DNA of 64,000 nt from positions 48,663,825 to 48,727,824 of the forward strand of contig NW_020312817.1 in the NCBI RefSeq assembly GCF_003265705.1, written 5' to 3'. The translations under genes and the position numbers were made by a program. Shown here one piece after another: positions 10,561 to 21,535 of the stretch. Under the pieces are notes generated by a model, which was not told the origin of the DNA, did no database searches, and was given only the letters and a program-made list of their open reading frames with translations. Numbering within the stretch: the stretch's first letter is position 1; each line of letters begins with the position of its first letter. Origin of the DNA: Callorhinus ursinus. Taxonomy: Eukaryota; Chordata; Mammalia; Carnivora; Otariidae.

Positions 10561-11189
10561 TAGAGACAAGCAAGGGAGAAGAGATTTGGGGATAGTGTGA
10601 GTTCTCCAATCCGCAGTTTCTTATGTGGTTTCTCAGGGCTTTTAGTGTCTGAACTTGACTTCTCGGTGTTCTTGTTTAGTTGTAGAGCTCCCTGATCAAG
10701 ATCTTACTCCAATTATTCTAAACCACTTCCTGCACCTTTTCTCACCTCTGCTTTTTTGCAGCCATTTCCTTTTCCAAGAATTCTTCCCTTTGGTCCTGGA
10801 CTGGCTAACTCCCTCACAGTCTTCAGGTTCTAAGATCCTCTCTCCTCACTCCCCCACCCTGGCTTAGGTGCCTGCCCATCCATGTACTCCTCCACGCATG
10901 TTTTGTTTCCCTGTATCTCAGTACTGGGATTGGAGCAGTTAACATTTCTTGTTTCAGGTCTGTGCAAGCAACCCTTTGGGATCATAATGTAATAATTTAT
11001 GATGAGGATAATCATCTCATTAATAGTAATAACCTCATAAATGACTTCTAATAGAGTTGTTAGAAAGATTAAATGGAATGATTGCTCTTTAATTTAATGT
11101 TTTGAATTGATAATACATTCTCCTGATCACTCTTCCATTTCCTTTCATTTCTTCCTTAAAAGTCACCTTCTCGATTAGATTCCGTCTGG

Positions 11190-11440
11190 TTACTCCACCT
11201 GCCTGCTCCCCTCCAGCACACATCTGACACTTCATACCCTCCTTCCTATTTTTACTGTTTTCTTCTCCTTATCACCTTATTGCCATCTAACATACAACTG
11301 TTTTATTTATCTTGTTTATTTACTATCTCTCCCAGTAGGATACAAGCTCCCAGGAACACTGAGATTTTTGTTTCTTTCCTCAGCCTCTAGAATAATGTCT
11401 GGCACCTATTAGGTGCTCAACTAATCAGTGCATAAACATG
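11190..11440 (+). mobile_element. L2 LINE 3' end
   Basis: Typical L2 3' end in sense orientation, running from CCTCCAGCACACATC through 'CTCCCAGTAGGATACAAGCTCC' (about 11330-11351) to 'AATGTCTGGCACCTATTAGG' and GTGCTCAACTAAT. Non-coding remnant. Confidence 0.75.
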
Positions 11441-11589
11441 GCTCAATGATCAAATGATATAAAAAGATATATAGTGAGAAGTCTTACCTCAGAGCTGGCC
11501 CCTCCATCCAGTCCCCACGTTTGAGCCATCATCAGTCCTTTCTGCATCCTTCCGGAGTTCTTTGTGCACAGGTAGGAAAAGATGAACAT

Positions 11590-12540
11590 CCAGTCTCATC
11601 CTCGCCCCTTTTAAACACAGGTAGCATATCATACAGACTCTTTTGTGCTTTGCTTTCTTCACCAAAAACATTATCATGAAGATATGTTATATCGGTGTAT
11701 AAAGAGCCTCCTCATTTTAGATGACTATATACTGTTCCGTTGTACAGATGAACCATAATTTAACCACTCAGTGGGAGTGGTTCAAATCTTTTCAAACAGG
11801 GCAACAGAGTTGCAATAAAAATAACTGTGGGCACACACACATGTTCAAGTGCATTTGTAGAATAAGTTCCAAAAAGTGGAATTGTTGGATCAAAAGGTGT
11901 ATAAATTATTAGTTAAGGTCAGTATCACCAAAGTGCCACTTAAGGAGTTTTACCCATTTACTCTTTTTAAGATGCCTAAGAAGGTCCTGCAACACTATTT
12001 TTAAATTGTTGAGATTTGACAATCTGATAAATGAAAAATAATATCTAAATGTCATTTAATTTCTGTTTCTGTAGGTCACAGGTCAGCAAACGTTTTCTGT
12101 AAAGGGTCAGATAATAAATATTCTTGGTTTTGTGGGCCATACAGTCTCTGTTCTAACTACTGAACCCCTGTGCTGTTGGCGTGAAAGCAGACATAGAGCA
12201 CGGACAAATGGGCATGGCTGTGTGCCGACAACAAAACACATGGTGGTCAGGTTTGGCTTAGGAGCCATAGTGTGCCAAGTCCTGCTTTGGGTGAGCAGCT
12301 TTTCATACACTGAACGGCCATTTGTCTTTCTTTTTCTGTGAACTCTCCATAATCTTTTGTCCATTTTCTGTATTGGTTGTTGGTCTTTTTTCTTAATGCT
12401 CTTTCTAGGCGTTCTTTATATACCAGCCCCTTGTCTCTGTGGCATATTTCAAATATTTTTCATAATTTTGGCATTTGTCTTTTAGCTTTGTTTACAGTAA
12501 TTTTTTCCAACACAGATGCACTGGGGATCATTTATTTTTT
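11590..12540 (-). mobile_element. Old L1 fragment, antisense, split by a hAT element
   Basis: Antisense L1 ORF2 sequence occurs on both sides of a hAT element. The left part (11590-12070) includes 'GAATTGTTGGATCAAAAGG', and the right part (12290-12450) continues with the matching antisense phrase GTTCTTTATATACCAGCCCC. The two halves look like one fragment interrupted by the insertion at about 12079-12284. Confidence 0.7.
12079..12284. mobile_element. hAT-Charlie MER-type element inside L1
   Basis: The termini read CAGGTCAGCAAACG and GTGTGCCAAGTCCTG, which are degraded inverted repeats of the common 'GGTCAGCAAACTTTTTCTGT' hAT family (MER1-like). The interior keeps 'TTTTGTGGGCCATACAGTCT'. It has no coding capacity. 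The 8-bp duplications are not clear. Confidence 0.7.
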
Positions 12541-12556
12541 TTTATTTAAACAATAT

Positions 12557-12700
12557 TCCTTGTTTTTTTTTTAATTTAAATTCAATTAGCCAACATAGAG
12601 TACATCATTAGTCTCAGATGTAGTGTTCAACAATTCATCTGTTGTGTATAACACCCAGTGCTCATCACATTGTGTGCCCGCCTTAATGCCCATCACCTAA
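12557..12700 (-). mobile_element. Carnivore L1 3' end, 5'-truncated, antisense
   Basis: A poly-T start (tail on the reverse strand) is followed by TTCAATTAGCCAACATAGAG and 'ATAACACCCAGTGCTCATCA', which match the 3' UTR end of carnivore L1. The same tail sequence occurs in sense at the end of the long L1 near 57530-57610. It is a short truncated insertion, younger than the neighbouring old L1. Confidence 0.75.
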
Positions 12701-13019
12701 TATTTTTTGAATGTGTAACTGTAAGCACAGCAGCGTGAACTACGTAGTAGCCAGCCAGAATTTAAATCACTTTTCCTATGAGATTGGCTTGAGAGAGGTG
12801 GTCTCTTCGCAGTGAGGGAGCCTAACCCAGCATAACTCAATTGATAGTCACAAATTTGGGGTTTGAAAAAAGTACTGTAGTTTCTGTTTCATGTTATTCC
12901 CTTTTATACTGGAAATCCTGTGAGAGTTGAGAACCTTTGTGTCTTTAGCCCCAAAAGCACTATAGACTAACAGTAAATTTCTGTGGAATAAAACCGTTTA
13001 TTGACCTACTGTATTAGAA

Positions 13020-13480
13020 CAAATTTTAACAGTTGGACTATACTCTCCTGGAGAGGGTTTGGTAAAAGTAGTACTTTCATACACAGCTGATGGCAAGAAA
13101 ATTTAATGTTATTACTTTTGAAAAGCCACTGGCAATATGTATTAAGAGGTATAAAAATATCCCCTTTAACACAAATATTCCTTTTCTGAGAATGCATTAT
13201 AAGGCAACAGATGAAACAAGGAGAAAAGGAAATAGCATTATACACAAAAGTACTCTATGCATTTGTCCAAACCCATACAATGTACAACACCTAGAGTGAA
13301 CCCTAATGTAAAATATGGACCTTGTGTGATTATGATGTGTCAGTGTAGGTTCCTGAGTTATAACAAATGTATCACTCTGGTGGGGGATGTTAATAATGGG
13401 AGAGGCTATGGGTATGTGCGGGTGAGGGTTATGGGGAATCTCTGTACTTCCCTCTTAATTTTGCTGTGAACCTAAAACTG
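13020..13480 (+). mobile_element. Old L1 ORF2-end fragment, sense
   Basis: AT-rich sequence with a diverged match to the L1 ORF2 3' region on the + strand (the block 'TCTGAGAATGCATTATAAGG' near 13184 and downstream). No open frame. Family assignment is approximate. Confidence 0.45.
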
Positions 13481-13499
13481 CTTTTAAACATAGTCTTAC

Positions 13500-13790
13500 A
13501 AGCAAACAAAAAAAGTATGCAGATAAATACATAAATTGTATAAATACAACCAAGTAAATATAAATAAATATGTACATATTTATATGATAGGAAGAAAGAA
13601 CAGAAGAAAATTCACTTCACTACACTATACAGTGTATAGTTATATTCATTATGGTGATTTTATAAATTTTTTTTCATCCGTTACTCTTTTAATGTACCAT
13701 TACACACACACATTTATATGTATACACACATATATACACATACATACATCTATTATATTTATGCATATATAATAAATTTATTACCTGGAC
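13500..13790. repeat. AT-rich low complexity with short CA/TA runs
   Basis: Contains TAAATA-rich sequence and a degenerate CACACA/TATATA tract at 13702-13770. No gene. Confidence 0.6.
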
Positions 13791-13799
13791 TTTTAGAAA

Positions 13800-14568
13800 T
13801 TGTGTATTCATGATATAATTCAGTAAGTATTTGTGAGATACACACAATGAGCAAGGCGATGTGCTGGATGTTCCGGAAATTCAAAGTGAAACAGGTGGAT
13901 TCTGCCCACAAATTTTTCACTGTTGTATGGGAAAGATAGTCATTACATAACTAACTATAATACAACTACATAAAGTGCTGCCTAGATCAGCAGGGCTAAT
14001 TAATCACATTCTTCCTCCTTCCAGACTCAAGGAGCCAGAAAAGCATCAGAATAGGGTATCAACTGCAGCATTGGTTACGCCAGAGCAGAGAATGTTCAGG
14101 GCCTTCTACCTAGCTCCCCTGAGTCCTAGAGCTATAGGACCATAGATCTTTCCTGCCGTAGATGAAGGAAGGTGAGCAGGGTGGATTAGGATGATGGGTA
14201 ATGTCAAAGGAAGGCCTCTTTACCACCTGGCCTGGACAGGTGGTAAGGGAAGATGAAAGAGGCAAAAGCGAGGGAGTATACTCCAGAGCCAGCCTAGTGG
14301 GGCAGCGATTCTCCCACACCCCCTCTTCCCGAGGAAGAACAAGTCAGGGATGGAAGAAAGAGGGCAGCTTTCTCCAGCGTTTCAGAGAGGGCAGAAGTGT
14401 TAGGGGGAGTTTTTGCTTCTCTATGGGGAGGGGCAGAATCCCATAAAGAGGAATCCTTGCAAGGCTTTAAGAGTTCAGAGAAGAGATTATGCTGACTACT
14501 CCCTGATTCTACAAAAGCCCCATTACTCTTCTTTAAAACTATTTGTAAACATTTTTCTTTCCAATCAA
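13800..14568. other. Unassigned intronic stretch
   Basis: No recognisable gene or repeat family. The short frames between 14110 and 14610 overlap each other on both strands and show no domain. Confidence 0.4.
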
Positions 14569-14582
14569 GGGATTGCAAGCTT

Positions 14583-14849
14583 GGGACGCCTGGGTGGTTC
14601 AGCTGGTTAAGCGTCTGCCTTCAGCTTAGGTCATGATCCCAGGGTCCTGGGATTGAGTCCCCACCTGGGCTCCCTGCTCGGCGGGGATTCTGCTTCTCCC
14701 TCTCCTTCTGCCTCTGCCTCGTCCCTTGTTCATGCTCTCTCTCTCAAAATAAAATAAGATAAAATAAAATAATAAGTATATTTGTTAAAATATATTTATT
14801 AAATTAAATAAACAATAAATAAATAAATAAATAAAATCTTAAAAAAGGG
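14583..14849 (+). mobile_element. CAN-SINE with expanded AT-rich tail
   Basis: Head GGGACGCCTGGGTGGTTCAG, the CCCAGGGTCCTGGGATTGAG segment and a CT-rich region, followed by an unusually long (TAAAA)n/(TAAA)n tail of about 90 bp ending in AATCTTAAAAAA. A perfect 14-bp duplication (GGGATTGCAAGCTT) flanks it at 14569-14582 and 14850-14863. The long tail probably reflects microsatellite growth after insertion. Confidence 0.94.
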
Positions 14850-15574
14850 GGGATTGCAAGCTTTGAGGCCAATAGTCTAGGCAGGGGAACCAGTTACACT
14901 TGCACGGAGCCCAGCTGATCTGGCCTAGGCTGATGCTGCTCTCCTCCTATAGAGTCTGCTGGGCATGATCTGACCTCCGAGGGTGCAAATGAAATTAGCC
15001 CAGGACCTCCACATAGAGCCTCTTCCTGCCCATGAAAACAATGACCCTGCAGGAAGCAAGATACAGCAAAACATTTATTTTTATTTACTGAGGGAAAGCA
15101 ACTGACAATAGCCCTCCCCACTCTACTTCCTGGGCACTTAACAGCTGTCTGGATCTGGCCAAGACCAGGGTGGATCATTGGCCAGGAGGAAGTGACCTGG
15201 AGCACTGACTAGAAAAAACAACCACGATAGAGCTACAGTTCTGATTTTTGCAGAAGCATGATGAAGAAAAACAAAACAAATTATATCAGCTGTGAAAATC
15301 AGCCCTGAGTCACCTCCTCAGGAACCAGTGAGGCCCAGTCAACTCTTTGCCCTCTCTCATTGCTTTTATTGGGCTTTTCTGGGAATCCATGTCTAAGAAA
15401 GCTGGAGGCAAAAGAGTATGTTTTCTGGTTGGAGTAGCAGGGTAGGATGCACTAGGTAAGCTAGAGGGAGAAGAGGGGTTCCCAAGATAAAGTTCAGTAA
15501 CCATCTTCAAAGTTAACCTCTGAAATGGGGGCGTGGTGAGGGCAGGGTTTGAAAAACACGGAGACACACTCCAG

Positions 15575-15712
15575 GGAAGACAGAGTGGGATGAGAAGGGA
15601 AGGAAGGGAGGAGGAGGAAAAAAGATTAGATGGATGGAGGGATGGATGGAAGGGAGGTAGAGAACTTGGAAAGAAGGAAGAAAGGGAGAGAGGGAGGAAG
15701 GAAGAAAATAAA
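15575..15712. repeat. Purine-rich (GGAA/GATG)n low complexity
   Basis: Degenerate GGAA, GGGA and GATGGATGG repeats. Frames through it encode Arg/Glu/Gly or Pro/Ser runs and are spurious. Confidence 0.85.
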
Positions 15713-15870
15713 TAGAGTTATCATTTATTGAATGCCTCTCCTTGCCAAGATCTTGGATAATCCCTTTATGCCGGTCATCTGTAATACCTTTAACCTTTAC
15801 CACAACTCAGCAGGGTAGGTAAGTAGTGTTTAAAAGATGACTGAGGGAGGCTTCAAATTGATGCTGGTCT
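15713..15870. repeat. MIR-like SINE remnant
   Basis: Contains 'TTATCATTTATTGAATGCC', a middle section and 'ACAACTCAGCAGGGTAGGTA', the order seen in mammalian-wide MIR elements. Diverged and non-coding. Confidence 0.55.
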
Positions 15871-16148
15871 GCCCAGTGGTTTTCCATCCTGGTAAAAGCA
15901 TGGATTTGGGTATCTTTCCTAGAAAGCCTTCTCAGATCCCCATATCTGAACGTTAGCTTTTCCACTCACCTTTGTGTTTCTGGAGATCCCTCTTCATGCT
16001 TCTATAGAAACTCTTCCCTTTAGTATGGGAATGGGTGGGTCTGCTCCCTGCTGGGCTGTTAAGCTCCTCAAGGCCAAGAGCTCCCTCAATCCTCTCAGTG
16101 TTTCCTGGGTATCAACTAGACAGAGTTCAGTTTCATCCTCCTTCGCTG

Positions 16149-16153
16149 AATAT

Positions 16154-16188
<35 letters not shown>

Positions 16189-16191
16189 TTT
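16149..16191. repeat. (TTTA)n microsatellite
   Basis: About ten TTTA repeats directly beside the 3' end of the antisense L1 that starts at about 16195. On the reverse strand this is (TAAA)n, so it probably grew from that element's A-rich tail. Confidence 0.9.
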
Positions 16192-16194
16192 CAA

Positions 16195-16797
16195 GCAATC
16201 CATTAATTTTTATTGAGATATAATTGACATATGACATTATGTAGATTTAAGGTTACAAGGTGTTGACTTGATACATTTATATATTGCAGTATGATTACCA
16301 TCGTAACATTAACTACCATGTCTTTCACATCACCTAATTATCTTTCTTTCCATGGTGAAAACAATTAAGATCTAGTGTCTTAGCAACTTTGAAGTCTATA
16401 ATACAATATTGTTTTCTATATTCACTAGGCCGTGCTTTAAACCTCCAGGACTTATTTATCTACTGGTTGCAAATTTGTAGCCTTAAACAACACATACCCA
16501 ATTCTCTCACTCTCCAACCTTTATTAACAACCATTACTATACCCTGTTTTTATGAGGTCTTTTTTAGATTCCGCATATTAGTGATATCATACAGTATTTG
16601 TCTTACTTTTTTTGACTTAATCTCAATTAGAATAATGTACTTAAGGTTACAACACATTTTCTTTATCCATTCATCTCTTGACGGACACTTAGGTTGTTTC
16701 CACGTCTTGGTTATTGTGAATAATGCTGCTGTGAATATGGGAGTGCAGATAGCTCTTAAAGACAGTGATTTCATCTCCCTATGTTTCCTTGATCATC
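16195..16797 (-). mobile_element. L1 3' portion, antisense (twin-primed copy, part 1)
   Basis: The reverse strand reads the L1 3' UTR and ORF2 C-terminal region. Antisense phrases include 'TTTTTATTGAGATATAATTG' at 16207 and 'TTATTGTGAATAATGCTGC' at 16710. At about 16798 the sequence switches abruptly to sense-strand L1, which suggests one inverted insertion with the adjacent feature. Confidence 0.8.
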
Positions 16798-16970
16798 TTA
16801 AAGGATGCAGGAGAAGCATTTGACAAAATACAACATCCTTTCATGATAAAATCCTTAACAAATTGGGTATAAAAGGAGCATACCTCATTATAATAAAGGC
16901 CATATATGACAAACCCACAGCTAACATCATGCTCATTGGTAAAACATCGAAAGCTCAACTGCATACAAAA
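16798..16970 (+). mobile_element. L1 ORF2 RT segment, inverted (twin-primed copy, part 2)
   Basis: In the + strand this segment translates to [13 protein letters not shown] and following residues, the reverse transcriptase stretch homologous to '[13 protein letters not shown]' in the long L1 at 55098. It abuts the antisense 3' part at about 16797. Head-to-head orientation of a 5' piece next to the 3' piece is the signature of twin priming during L1 integration. The frame is broken by stops after about 25 codons. Confidence 0.7.
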
Positions 16971-16984
16971 GCTCCACCCGTTTA

Positions 16985-19180
16985 TTCCCCCTCTTTATAG
17001 TTTTGATGTCACCATTTACCTCTTTTTATATATTGTGTTCATTAACAGATTATAATAGTTACAGTTATTTTTAGTACTATTTTCCTTTAACCTTTATACC
17101 ATAGTTTAGTGGTTAACACACTATTCTATTACAGATTTAGAGTTTTCTAAATCTGATTGCATACTTACCTTTACCAGCTTGTTGTACACTTTCAGATGTT
17201 TTTGTGCCACTAATTAGCATCTTCTCACTTCAGCTTGATGGACTCCTTTCAGCATTTCTTGTAAGGCAAGATACCTTCAGCTTTTGTTTCACTGAGAAAG
17301 TCTTTATTTCTCCTTCATATCTGAAGAATAACTGTCATATAGAGTATTCTTGGCTGGTAATTTTTTCTTCAACATTTTGACTCTGTCATTCCACCCTCTC
17401 TCTCCTGGCCTGTGGGGTTTCTGCTGAGAAATCCACTGATAGCCTAATCCTAAGTTATACTTTTTTTCCCCCCTCTCGATACATTTATGTTTCTTTTTCT
17501 TTGATTTTTGGCAGTTCCACTATAATGTGGCTTGGAGGTCTTTTTGCATTGAGATAATAGGGTGATCTATTAGCTTTGTGAACTTGGATGTCAAAGTGTC
17601 TCCTCAGTTTTGGGATGTTTTCAGCTATTATATTTTAAAACAAACCTTCTGGCCCCTTCCTCCTCTCTTCTCCTTCTGGAACCCTGATTATGCTAGTATT
17701 TGTACATTTGACCGAATCCCATAGATCACATAGGCTTTCTTTGCTGTTTGTCATTCCTTTTTCTCTGTTTGCCTTGCACGGGGTTGTTTGAAAAGCACTG
17801 TCTTCTAGGTCACTTATTTTGTCTTCCATTTGATTTACTCTGCCGCAGATTCTCTCTATTGCGTTTTTCATTTCAATCATTGAATTCTTCAGCTCCAGAA
17901 TTCTGTCTGGTTCTTTCTTATGGTTTCTATCTTGTTGCTAAATTTCTCATTTTGTTCATGTATTTTTTCCTGATTTCACTGAATTATCTTCTGTGTTTCT
18001 TTGTAGCTCATTGTTTCCTCAAAACAGTTATTTTGAATTCTTTATCTGCTAGATCATAAGATTTCATGTCTTTGAAGTCTTTATTGAAGGATTATCTTTT
18101 GATGATGACATGTTTTCTTGATTCTTCATGTTCCTTGTAATTTTGTGTTGCTGCTTTGCCTTTGAAGTAAAAGACACCTCCTCAACTCTTCACTAGTTGC
18201 TTTCAGATGGGGTATATTGTTTGTTGGTCCTGTTGTATATGGGGTTCTCTCAGACCTTGTATTTATACACCTGCTCCACACTTCTTGCTCCCTCTTGTGG
18301 CAGAATTCTTAAGCTTTTAGTCTTCTCTGGACCTTACCGCTCACCTGGTTGGCTCCTGGAAACCTCTCTTTTGTTTTTCCAGAAGGTGGTGCTACAGCTC
18401 AAGATTGTGGTTTCTCTCTTGCCCACAGTTCCAGGTCTGTTTTTCTGATAGCACTCTGGTTTACCCAACTTTTGCTGCCAATCTTGGAGCCCGAGTAAGG
18501 AGCCACCTTAGAGTGAGGGAAGGTATGGGTTTAGCACTTGGGGTATTAGGGATGTCTGCCAGCTGGTAGGAAGATCCTTGGCTGAGGTTCTCCCAGAGGC
18601 TTGTGGGTAGACGTTCTCCAGACATGCTGAGCTCAGTCAGCATGAACCGTGTCCCTTTATAATGCCCTTTGATATTCTTACTTGCCTCTTTCCCAATTTA
18701 TTCCCTCCTCTCAGTCATGGAGGTCCCACTTTAGTACTCTGGATGTTGCTGGAGGGAAATGGGTTTCCTGTGCAGCATCTGGCAAAGCTAGGGTAACCAG
18801 GCACTCACACACTGCTCCCCTTTCCCCCCCAGAGTGGTGCCACGGGATAGTTCAATTCTGTGTTGTGTCAACTTGGGGCGGGGGAGGGGCACTGCTGGAA
18901 AATTTCCTTCAAACTTGTTTTGTTTGTTTGTTTCCTTCAGTGATGTGCTGGAATTCTGTTTCATCCATGGGTATTTGCCCAGGTCAACACTTTTCAAGAT
19001 TTTCCCCAAACACAGCTGGGAAGGGTCAGGGTTGGGGTTGCTAGTTCCACGGTCCAAACCAAAGCCTGTCTGCAGTCTGTCTATTACTGGATGATCTGGT
19101 GGGTGGGTGGGCGAGACTCCTCCTGGGTTTCTTGGCCTATGCTGTTGGATCACAGGACTCCCACAGAGACACTTTTGTTT
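16985..19180 (-). mobile_element. L1/HAL1-like ORF1 remnant, antisense
   Basis: The reverse strand encodes a degraded L1 ORF1-type protein. At 17635-17880 it reads MIEMKNAIERICGRVNQMED with a coiled-coil pattern, followed by IRVPEGEERRKGPEGLF, the RRM-like motif region of ORF1. The segment 16985-17500 resembles sequence downstream of ORF1 in HAL1 elements (L1 relatives lacking ORF2). The part from about 18470 to 19180 may be its 5' UTR, which is a weaker call. All frames are broken. Confidence 0.6.
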
Positions 19181-19439
19181 GTGGGTGGATGCTTAATTAG
19201 CTGTTAAAAAAAAAGGGACACAAAAAATTGGGATATCTTACACCACCATGATATTGGTCACCCCCGTTTCACCACATTTGTGTTGTTTGTTGACTACCCT
19301 TGTATCTGCTACTAGTGTCTTCTATTTTCTTCTCTCCTCTCCTCTTTGTACCTAAAATTTATATCTATTGTATTCAGATCACTGTCATTTTGGTAGAAGT
19401 TTCAAAGGGAAGGAGGCGTCATAAACACATGCATTCAAT

Positions 19440-19830
19440 ATGCTGTGTTTAGACTGATAGAACCTTTTTTGGGTACAATTAAGAATGCATAACTTCAAAA
19501 TGCCTATGCCCTTTGATGCAGTTGTCCTATTTCTAGATAAAACTAACCTGTAGAAATAATTCTACATGTATATAAAAAGATGTGTACAAGGATACAAGCA
19601 TGTTGACATTAGCATTGCTCATAATAGTGAAAAATTGTAAACCATTTATGTGATAGTAATAAGGAAATAGTTAAACTTTGATGTGTCTATACTACAGAAG
19701 ACTATGCAGTAGTCAAAAAGAATGCTCTTGGCATATCTGGAAATCTCTCTAGGAAATATTCTTAAGTTTAAAAAAAATGGATATATATTATATATGATCC
19801 CACTTATATTCTTTAAAAACCCACAAAACA
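19440..19830 (+). mobile_element. Old L1 ORF2-end fragment, sense
   Basis: Diverged L1 ORF2 3' region: 'GCATTGCTCATAATAGTGAAA' region at 19612, 'ATGCAGTAGTCAAAAAGAAT' at 19705, and 'ATATGATCCCACTTATATT' near 19793. Non-coding. Confidence 0.7.
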
Positions 19831-20159
19831 ATGTATGTTTTGATTCATACTAACTAGTGAATAAAGATTATGGAAAACTAATTTGCTGATGGTAATCTTG
19901 AGTCCTGTCAGATTGACCATGCCCTGGGACCCAAGGCCAGGCATGCCCCTATGTTCTCAAACTTACCACAAATGGAAGGCTGTTCACCCAAAGGCTCTCA
20001 TCCTGTTGAGCACATCAGACAGGGATCATCACTGGGCCTACAAAGCATATTGCACATTAACAGAATGATTATTCTCTTTTCTCACCAAGGAAAACTGCAA
20101 ATTTCTCCCCCACAAACTCACCTGATGAGGTCATCACAAAATACCTACACTGGTTTTCC

Positions 20160-20640
20160 ATCTGTGACTGTATAAGTTATCAATTGCTGCACAGCAAATT
20201 ACCTCAAAACTTAGTGACTTGAAACAACACACATTTATTATCTTGTTTCTATGGGTCAGGCCAGGCCTGCACCAGGAGGGCGTGATTCACTTCCAAACTC
20301 ATGCATATGGCTGTTGGCATGATTCAGTTCTTTGTAAGCAGTTAGCCAGAAGCTACTCTTAGTTCCTTGCTATGTGGGCCTCTCTGTAGAGCAGCTCACA
20401 ACATGATAGCTGGCCTCATCAGAGCAAGTGAGTGAGAAAAGCCAGAGAAAACGCATAAGCAAGTTGGAAGTCAGTCTTTTGTAACTTAATCTTAGACTCA
20501 TCCATCACTTTTGCCATATTCTGTTTTTTAGAAATAGATCACTGGGTCCGGCCCACTAGGTCCAGCCCTCAAAGGAAGGGGCTTGTATAAGAGTCAGAAT
20601 ACTAAGAGGTGGGGGGCATCTCAGGAACTGACCACATGTG
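20160..20640. repeat. Ancient interspersed repeat, family not assigned
   Basis: It begins CTGTATAAGTTATCAATTGC, continues with 'CAAAACTTAGTGACTTGAAA' and later 'CTTTTGCCATATTCTG', and ends near CTGACCACATG. I recognise this order as a widespread mammalian repeat but cannot name the family reliably. No coding capacity. It sits in the EVA1A intron about 0.5 kb before the last exon. Confidence 0.55.
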
Positions 20641-21161
20641 TTGACTTAGGCCTGTGATGGTATAGTTAGAATAAAGGAGGCATTGGTCCTTGATTTTATT
20701 TATAAATTTGTCGTCAAAAAAAAAAGCTGCTTACATCTGTGATTAAAAGTTTCTTCAGGGGTTGCAGGAGCAAATTCAGAAGCCAAGAATCTTCCTCTGT
20801 AGGCGAAAATAGGCTTTAAACACGTATATACCTCCTAAGCAAATGACGTTTAGGTACAGTTGCTTGCTTATAATACATCCTAAATAATACTTTTCTTTCT
20901 TTTATCTTTTCATTCTGAAATTACTTCAAATTTAAAGTTGCAAGAATAGAGGAAAAGAATCCCATACGCCCTATACCCAGATTCACCATTCGTTGATAAT
21001 TATGTTTTGAATACACTATGTAGTTTGTCACATGGGAAGGCAATATTTGTAACCATTGGAGCTTTGGGGTGTGGTGAGAGGTGTGCAAGGCGGGCAGGAG
21101 CCCTATGTGCTCTCTGCATATGGAGTCGTCATCTCTCAAATGCCTCTTCCTCCTCCTGCAG

Positions 21162-21535
21162 AAAATCCCGAGCGAGCAGCTCTGTACTTTGTCTCCGGCG
21201 TGTGCATCGGGCTGGTGCTCACCCTGGCTGCCTTGGTGATGAGAATCTCTTGCCACACGGACTGCCGGCAGCGTCCCCGGAAGAAGTTCCTGCAGGACCG
21301 AGAGAACAGCAGCGACAGCAGCGACAGCGAGGATGGCAGCTCAGACACGGCGTCTGACATCTCGGTCAGGAGGCACCGCCGCTTCGAAAGGACTTTGAAC
21401 AAGAACGTGTTCACCTCGGCCGAGGAGCTGGAGCGTGCCCAGCGGCTGGAGGAGCGGGAGCGCATCATCAGGGAGATCTGGATGAATGGCCAGCCCGAGG
21501 TTCCCGGGACCAGGAGCTTGAACCGCTACTACTAG
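21162..21535 (+). CDS. EVA1A: EVA1A last coding exon
   Basis: This exon encodes residues 16-139 of EVA1A, a lysosome/ER-associated single-pass membrane protein known to promote autophagy and programmed cell death. Residues 22-44 form one hydrophobic helix (YFVSGVCIGLVLTLAALV core). A juxtamembrane CHTDC motif (46-50) and a basic patch follow, then an acidic Ser/Asp tract (about 61-82), the basic RRHRRFER (85-92) and a Glu/Arg-rich C-terminal helix. The protein ends GTRSLNRYY with TAG 21533-21535. Joined to the exon at 5813 it gives 139 residues, which equals the human protein minus its first 13. The frame is intact and GC-rich and matches the human protein, as I recall it, almost residue for residue, so it is surely functional. 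The orthologous gene lies on human 2p12. Confidence 0.97.

Larger units (their letters stand above)
5859..21161 (+). other. EVA1A: EVA1A intron (phase 1, 15.3 kb)
   Basis: A GT-AG intron joins the two EVA1A coding exons. The acceptor has a pyrimidine-rich tract (TGCCTCTTCCTCCTCCTGCAG, 21141-21161 on the + strand). Splicing joins G|AA to restore Glu16 and the frame. The intron carries SINEs at 8231, 9301 and 14583, several L1 pieces, a MER5-type element and a TG repeat. I see no other coding exon inside it. Confidence 0.88.
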
